NCBI GenBank assembly: GCA_023389745.1
Contig: JAEWED010000231.1
Span: 1-26,411 of the forward strand
DNA length: 26,411 nt
Direction of reading: 5' to 3'
From: Actinomycetes bacterium
Lineage (GTDB): Bacteria; Actinomycetota; Acidimicrobiia; Acidimicrobiales; Microtrichaceae
The position numbers and the translations under genes were made by a program. Positions 22,084 to 26,411 of the stretch are shown here, in pieces (positions within the stretch are counted from its first letter, which is position 1; every line of letters begins with the position of its first letter). Below the pieces are notes generated by a model. The model saw only the letters and a list, made by a program, of their open reading frames with translations, was not told the DNA's origin and made no database searches.

Positions 22084-24669
22084 TCAGGTCGCCTGCATCG
22101 CCTCGAGCATGTCGAGCCTCGTCGCCCGCCGTGCCGGCAGCAGCGAGGCGAACACGCCGACCAGCACACCGGTCAGGAAGATCAACCCGACCCGGGCCCA
22201 GTTGAACGACAGGCCGATGTCGATGCTCGAGATGAGCACCCAGCTCAGCAGGATGCCCGAGCCCATGCCGACGATCGTCCCGAGCAGTCCGATCAGCACC
22301 GCTTCGATGCGCACCATGCGCCCGACCTGCTGCCGCGTCATGCCCAGCGCCCGCACCATGCCCAGCTCGCGCCGACGCTCGAAGATCGACAGCGTCATCG
22401 TGTTCACGATGCCCACCAGCGCCACGACGATGCTCATGGCCAGCAGCCCGTTCACCGCCCCGATCAGGAAGTCGAAGATCTGCGAGAAGATCTGCCCGAA
22501 GAAGTTGCCCGGCAGCACCTCGATGCCGGTGAACTCGCCGATCGCCTTCTCGATGTTGCGCCCGGCCTCGGTCGCCTTCCCGGGCTCGGCCCGCACGAAG
22601 ATGATGTTCACCGGCTGGTCGCCGAGCACCTGCTCGAAGGTCGCCTCGCTGATGTACGACCCGATGAACAGCGTGTCCATGTCGCCGTCGAGCACGGCGT
22701 CGATCGACAGGTCGACCGCGCTCCCGTCGACGGCGACGACCGGGATGACCTCACCCGTCATCTCGCCGTTCACGCCCAGGACCCCGGACACGTCGGACTG
22801 CTGATCCTCCGGTGATGCGCCGGGCGCGGCGGAGGTCTCGCTCGAGCCGCCGAACAACGACGTCGCGTCCGCGATCGCCACACCCTGGCCGTCGATCACC
22901 GAGTCGACGTCGCCTCTCAGCGAGACGCCGGCGGTCTCCCGGATCAGGTCCAGGTCGCCGGTCGACACGGCGTACGGCTTGCCGGTGCGCTCGTTGGTGA
23001 TCGCCGAGGTCCTGATGGGAGCGGTCGCTCGCACGTCACCCGCTGCGTCGATCTTCTCGACCAGATCGTCCGGGATCGCGCTGGTCGAGGCGACGATGAA
23101 GTCCGAGCTGGAGAGCTGGTTGAACTCGCTCACGACGTAGGTCTTGAACGCCTCACCCGACACGGTCACCGCGGTGACCAGGAACAGTCCGATCACCAGC
23201 GCGTTCGCGGTGGTGGCGGTCCGGCGTGGGTTGCGCACTGAGTTGTCCGCCGCCATGCGCCCGGTGAGCCCGAAGACGCCCAGCAGCGGCCGGGTGCCCA
23301 TCGCGAACACCCGGGCCAGCAGCGGCCCGCCGATGAACGTGCCGATGAAGAGGAACAGCGCGCCGGGTGCCAGGTAGAACCACTGCGGTCCGGCCACCTG
23401 GTTCAGCACCAGGAAGCACACCGCGCCGATCAGGAAGATGGCGCCGAACACCGCACGCACCTTGGACGTGCCCGAGGTGTCGATCGCGCTCGCCCGCATC
23501 GCCTCGACCGGCTTGGTGCGCCCCGCCCGGAACGCCGGGATGATCACCGACAGCACCGTGACGATGGTGCCGGTGAGCATGCAGACCACGATCGTGCCGA
23601 GGGTGATCTTCACGCCGGAGCCAGGCAGCGTGATGTCGAACAGGTCGAGGCCCCACTGCATCACCTTCGAGAACAGTGCGCCCGCGGCGATGCCGACGGC
23701 GCTGGCGATCACACCGATGGCGAGACCCTCGAGGATCAGCGACCGACGGACCTGCGCCGGCGTGCCGCCGATGGCCCGGATCAGGGCGAGCTCGCGGAAG
23801 CGCTGGGTCACGACGACCGAGAACGTGTTGAAGATCACGAACGCGGCCACGAACATCGCCAGGTAGGCGAAGCCCGAGAGGACGGGCCGCAGGATGTCGA
23901 GGAAGCCCGAGGCCATCTCGGTGCTGGACTCGATCAGCTGCTCGCGGGTCTCGACGATGAGGTTGCCGCCGAGCTCGGTCCGGAGCCGGTCCGCGACCTC
24001 GTCGACCTGTGCCGGCGAGTCACCCTCGGTGCGCACGAGGACCGACTGGTAGCCCTTGCCGTCCGCGAGCACCTTGAGTGCGGTGGCGTCGTCGAACGAG
24101 ACGGTTCCGCCGTCGTCGATGGCGTCGTCGTCGCCGAACGCGGTGATGCCGACGATCTTCGCCTCGATGCGACCCGCAGGTGTGTCGAGCTTGACGGTGT
24201 CGCCGAGCGAGGCCTCGGCCTCGCGCAGCAGCGCCGCGTCGAGCGCGATCTCACCCTCGGACTCGGGCGCGCGGCCGTCGACGAGGTCGAGCGGGTTCAT
24301 CGCCTCGTCGGCGATCCAGTTCCGCCCGATGGTCCGCAGGTTCGCGCTGGAGCCGTCCTCGCGCTTGACCCGGACGTTCTGAGCGATCTCCCCCGAGGCC
24401 GCAGCGACCCCCTCGGTCGCCGCGACAGTGTCGAGGGTCTGCGTCGGCACGACCTGGAGGAACCCCATGTCCGCGCCGCTCACGCCGGTCGACACCATGA
24501 GGTCGACCTCTGCGTACTGCTGCTCGACGGTGCCGGTCAGACCGTCGCGCATGGCGTCGGTCAGCATGAGGCCTGCGGCGAGGAAGCCGATGCCGACGAT
24601 GACGGCGAGCGCCGTGGCGATCAGGCGCGTGAAGTTGGCCCGCAGGCTCTTGAGTGCGTATCGGAACAT
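22084..24669 (-). CDS. MacB/FtsX-type ABC transporter permease
   Basis: An 861-residue inner-membrane protein. It begins MFRYALKSLRANFTRLIATA with one helix, followed by an external domain to about residue 255. Helices near 260-400 include GFAYLAMFVAAFVIFNTFSV, ending with the FtsX motif FRELALIRAIGGTPAQVRRS. A second unit repeats the plan: helix near 460, external domain, and three last helices with VALVGIVNTMTLSIFERRRE, LGMVRALGMTRQQVGRMV and LIFLTGVLVGVFASLLPARR. Two FtsX domains in one chain is the usual actinobacterial form. It works with the ATPase encoded just upstream (gap 6 bases; GAGG of its ribosome site lies at that gene's stop). Such pairs move lipids, peptides or drugs by mechanotransmission; the substrate is unknown. 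Confidence 0.92.
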   Translation of the reverse strand: MFRYALKSLRANFTRLIATALAVIVGIGFLAAGLMLTDAMRDGLTGTVEQQYAEVDLMVSTGVSGADMGFLQVVPTQTLDTVAATEGVAAASGEIAQNVRVKREDGSSANLRTIGRNWIADEAMNPLDLVDGRAPESEGEIALDAALLREAEASLGDTVKLDTPAGRIEAKIVGITAFGDDDAIDDGGTVSFDDATALKVLADGKGYQSVLVRTEGDSPAQVDEVADRLRTELGGNLIVETREQLIESSTEMASGFLDILRPVLSGFAYLAMFVAAFVIFNTFSVVVTQRFRELALIRAIGGTPAQVRRSLILEGLAIGVIASAVGIAAGALFSKVMQWGLDLFDITLPGSGVKITLGTIVVCMLTGTIVTVLSVIIPAFRAGRTKPVEAMRASAIDTSGTSKVRAVFGAIFLIGAVCFLVLNQVAGPQWFYLAPGALFLFIGTFIGGPLLARVFAMGTRPLLGVFGLTGRMAADNSVRNPRRTATTANALVIGLFLVTAVTVSGEAFKTYVVSEFNQLSSSDFIVASTSAIPDDLVEKIDAAGDVRATAPIRTSAITNERTGKPYAVSTGDLDLIRETAGVSLRGDVDSVIDGQGVAIADATSLFGGSSETSAAPGASPEDQQSDVSGVLGVNGEMTGEVIPVVAVDGSAVDLSIDAVLDGDMDTLFIGSYISEATFEQVLGDQPVNIIFVRAEPGKATEAGRNIEKAIGEFTGIEVLPGNFFGQIFSQIFDFLIGAVNGLLAMSIVVALVGIVNTMTLSIFERRRELGMVRALGMTRQQVGRMVRIEAVLIGLLGTIVGMGSGILLSWVLISSIDIGLSFNWARVGLIFLTGVLVGVFASLLPARRATRLDMLEAMQAT

Positions 24670-24675
24670 GGGGCC

Positions 24676-25422
24676 TCAGTCGCCGAACTGACGCATCCGG
24701 TCGAGCACCGAGTCGCGTGTCGGTGCCATCAGCTCGTCGACGATCTGCCCGTCCGCGAGGAACAGCACGCGGCTGGCGTACGCCGCGGCGACCGGGTCGT
24801 GGGTCACCATCACGACGCTCTGGCCGAACTGCGCGACCGCCCCGGCGAGGAACGACAGGATCTCGGCCGACGAACGCGAGTCGAGGTTGCCGGTCGGCTC
24901 GTCGGCGAAGATGATCTCGGGCCGCTCGACCAGGGCCCGGGCGACCGCGACACGCTGCTGCTGGCCGCCGGAGAGCTCCGAGGGCTTGTGGTGCAGGCGG
25001 TCCTTCAGGCCGACGGTCGTGACGACGTGGTCCATCCACGCCGCGTCGGGCTGTCGGCCCGCCAGGGTCAGCGGGAAGGTGATGTTCTCCTCGGCCGACA
25101 GGGTCGGCAGCAGGTTGAACTGCTGGAAGATGAAGCCGACCTTGTCCCGGCGCAGCTTCGTCAGACCGGCGTCGTTGAGACCGGTCACAGTGGTGTCGCC
25201 GATCATCACGGTGCCCTTGGTCACCGTGTCCAGACCCGCGAGGCAGTGCATCAGTGTGGACTTCCCGGAACCCGACGGCCCCATGATCGCGGTGAACCGG
25301 CCGCGCTCGAACTCGGCGCTCACCCCCCGTAGCGCGGCGACCTGCGCCTCGCCGCTGCCGTACACCTTCCACACATCGTTCGCCCGGGCCGCGGCCTGCT
25401 CTTGGCCTACCGTCGCGGTCAC
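24676..25422 (-). CDS. MacB/LolD-type ABC transporter ATPase
   Basis: A 248-residue nucleotide-binding subunit with all motifs: Walker A GPSGSGKST (48-56), Q-loop IFQQFNLLPTLSAEENI (98-114), signature LSGGQQQR (150-157), Walker B IIFADEP (170-176), D-loop NLDSRSS, and H-loop VTHD (His208). The FNLLPTLSAEENI stretch is typical of the LolD/MacB class that drives FtsX-type permeases. It starts at a GTG (25422), with AGAGG 9 bases ahead. It is followed by the permease gene. A response regulator gene lies upstream on the same strand, 261 bases away, as is common where a two-component system controls such transporters. Confidence 0.94.
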   Translation of the reverse strand: MTATVGQEQAAARANDVWKVYGSGEAQVAALRGVSAEFERGRFTAIMGPSGSGKSTLMHCLAGLDTVTKGTVMIGDTTVTGLNDAGLTKLRRDKVGFIFQQFNLLPTLSAEENITFPLTLAGRQPDAAWMDHVVTTVGLKDRLHHKPSELSGGQQQRVAVARALVERPEIIFADEPTGNLDSRSSAEILSFLAGAVAQFGQSVVMVTHDPVAAAYASRVLFLADGQIVDELMAPTRDSVLDRMRQFGD

Positions 25423-25683
25423 GTCATGTACCTCTTCCGTCTGTCGTTCTCAATGCCGCACCGCCCCCGCTGGTCGGTGCGGCGGAATCCATCCTCGGGG
25501 TCGCGAGCCCGAAAGCCCTCCGACCTGGGGTGGAATCCGTGCCGATCTTCCGGTGAGGGTCGACCCCCATCCGGGCTCAGGGTGACCCCTGACCGGCAGG
25601 CGACGCCGACGCTAGAGCCTCACCCGGCGTGATGGTCAACACATCAGCCCCGCCGCTGGTCACGGTAGGTGACCCGCGCCACC
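25423..25683 (-). promoter_or_regulatory. Regulatory region upstream of the ABC operon
   Basis: These 261 bases hold no gene. On the minus strand TTGACC (25634-25639) and TAGCGT (25609-25614), 19 bases apart, form a possible promoter with a long leader of about 180 bases. Inverted repeats that could bind a regulator are GGTCAC-5-GTGACC (25658-25674) and GGGTCGACCC near 25557-25566. GGAATCC occurs twice, about 45 bases apart, near 25484 and 25529. The first palindrome is upstream of the proposed -35, where a NarL-type activator would bind. Confidence 0.45.
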
Positions 25684-26367
25684 TCACCGCCCCGGACGAA
25701 CCAGACCCGTCTCATACGCGAGCACGACCGCCTGAACCCGGTCGCGCAACCGTAGCTTCGTCAGCACGTGCCCGACATGGGTTTTCACAGTCGTCTCGCT
25801 GACCGACAGCACCCGGGCGATCTCCGCGTTGGACAGACCGCGCGCCATGTGGGTGAGCACCTCCCGCTCCCGGTCGGTCAGCGGGTCCAGCGCCCGCGCC
25901 GGCGCGGCGGCCGGATCGGGCAGCAGCTCGGCGAAGCGGTCCAGCAGCCGGCGCAGGATGCGCGGGGACATCGCCGCGTCACCGGCCGCCACCGTGCGGA
26001 TCGCCGCGACCAGGTCCTCGGCCGGCACATCCTTGGTCAGGAACCCGCTGGCGCCGGCCCGCAGCGCCCCGACGACGTGTTCGTCCTGCTCGAACGTGGT
26101 GAGCACCAGCACCCGAACCGGTAGCCGCGCGGACACGATCGCGCGCGTCGCGGTCACCCCGTCCATCCGCGGCATCCGGATGTCCATCAGCACCACGTCG
26201 GGCAGCAGCCGCCGCGCCAGGTCCACCGCCTCCGCGCCGTCGCCGGCCTCACCCACCACGTCCAGGTCGTCCTCCGCGCCCAGCACCATCCGGAATCCGG
26301 TACGCAGCAGCGGCTGGTCGTCGGCGAGCAGAACCCGCACCGGCCGGGACACGGCGCCGTCGGTCAT
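25684..26367 (-). CDS. NarL/FixJ-family response regulator
   Basis: A 227-residue two-component regulator. The receiver domain (9-125) has the acidic pair Asp16-Asp17 in VLLADDQPLL, phosphorylated Asp62 in VVLMDIRMPRMDG, Thr90/Thr91 in VLTTFEQDEHV and Lys112 in FLTKDVPAEDL. The LuxR-type helix-turn-helix (about 163-222) reads LTDREREVLTHMARGLSNAE then IARVLSVSETTVKTHVGHVL. ATG 26367 is preceded by GAGGGGGAC and overlaps the stop of an upstream frame as ATGA. It probably controls the ABC transporter genes downstream, in response to a signal sensed by the kinase gene that leaves the window. Confidence 0.94.
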   Translation of the reverse strand: MTDGAVSRPVRVLLADDQPLLRTGFRMVLGAEDDLDVVGEAGDGAEAVDLARRLLPDVVLMDIRMPRMDGVTATRAIVSARLPVRVLVLTTFEQDEHVVGALRAGASGFLTKDVPAEDLVAAIRTVAAGDAAMSPRILRRLLDRFAELLPDPAAAPARALDPLTDREREVLTHMARGLSNAEIARVLSVSETTVKTHVGHVLTKLRLRDRVQAVVLAYETGLVRPGR

Positions 26368-26411
26368 GCGTCCCCCTCGTCGTCCGGGCGGCGGTCCGGC
26401 CGGGACCCGTC
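26364..26411 (-). CDS. C-terminal end of upstream gene, probably histidine kinase
   Basis: A frame open from the window edge gives 15 residues (DGSRPDRRPDDEGDA) and stops at 26364-26366, overlapping the response regulator start as ATGA. The tail has no motif of its own. In this gene order a sensor histidine kinase is expected, so the call comes from context only. Confidence 0.45.
   Translation of the reverse strand, partial: DGSRPDRRPDDEGDA

Noticed and set aside
1..26411. tRNA, rRNA, insertion sequences, integrase or attachment sites that would mark the island ends
   Set aside because: None could be recognised by reading both strands, so no claim of a defined mobile element is made.

Overview
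The window is high-GC DNA with dense genes, many GTG starts, 4-base start/stop overlaps, possible leaderless starts and families typical of Actinomycetota. These include an LLM flavin oxidoreductase, YibE/F, a MacB-like ABC pair and a NarL-type regulator. A deep-branching high-GC actinobacterium, perhaps from Acidimicrobiia, fits best, but no marker gene settles this.

Left part (1-8420) looks like a defence or accessory island. A 1228-residue protein with a very lysine-rich N-terminal tail is followed, with an ATGA overlap, by the start of a large protein. The 96 visible residues of that protein match what I know of DruE-type DEAD/DEAH helicases. The pair is best read as a Druantia type III-like (DruH-DruE) operon cut by the window edge. 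Upstream lie a shrunken endonuclease/exonuclease/phosphatase (EEP) gene, a 371-residue HNH endonuclease, a divergent second HNH endonuclease broken by a one-base frameshift, an intact EEP nuclease and a small protein with a C-terminal helix-turn-helix.

Middle part (8421-16700): a VapBC toxin-antitoxin pair with a twin-palindrome operator, two uncharacterised proteins (149 and 489 residues), a divergent six-helix potassium channel, a 14-helix MFS exporter, a hemolysin III/PAQR protein, and a VOC-YibE/F pair overlapping by GTGA. Hairpins lie between the convergent genes.

Right part (16776-26411): an MFS exporter, an acyl-CoA thioesterase and an LLM oxidoreductase form a probable operon. It is divergent from a TetR regulator, and the shared promoter holds two matching operators 22 bp apart. 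Next comes a small winged-helix protein framed by seven copies of a short repeat, four in one orientation on the left and three in the opposite orientation on the right. An eighth copy lies about 12 kb away at 9741. The window ends with a MacB-type ABC permease and ATPase and, upstream of them, a NarL/FixJ response regulator overlapping the end of what is probably its histidine kinase.

The two most interesting items are the Druantia-like nuclease island and the inverted repeat clusters around the winged-helix gene.
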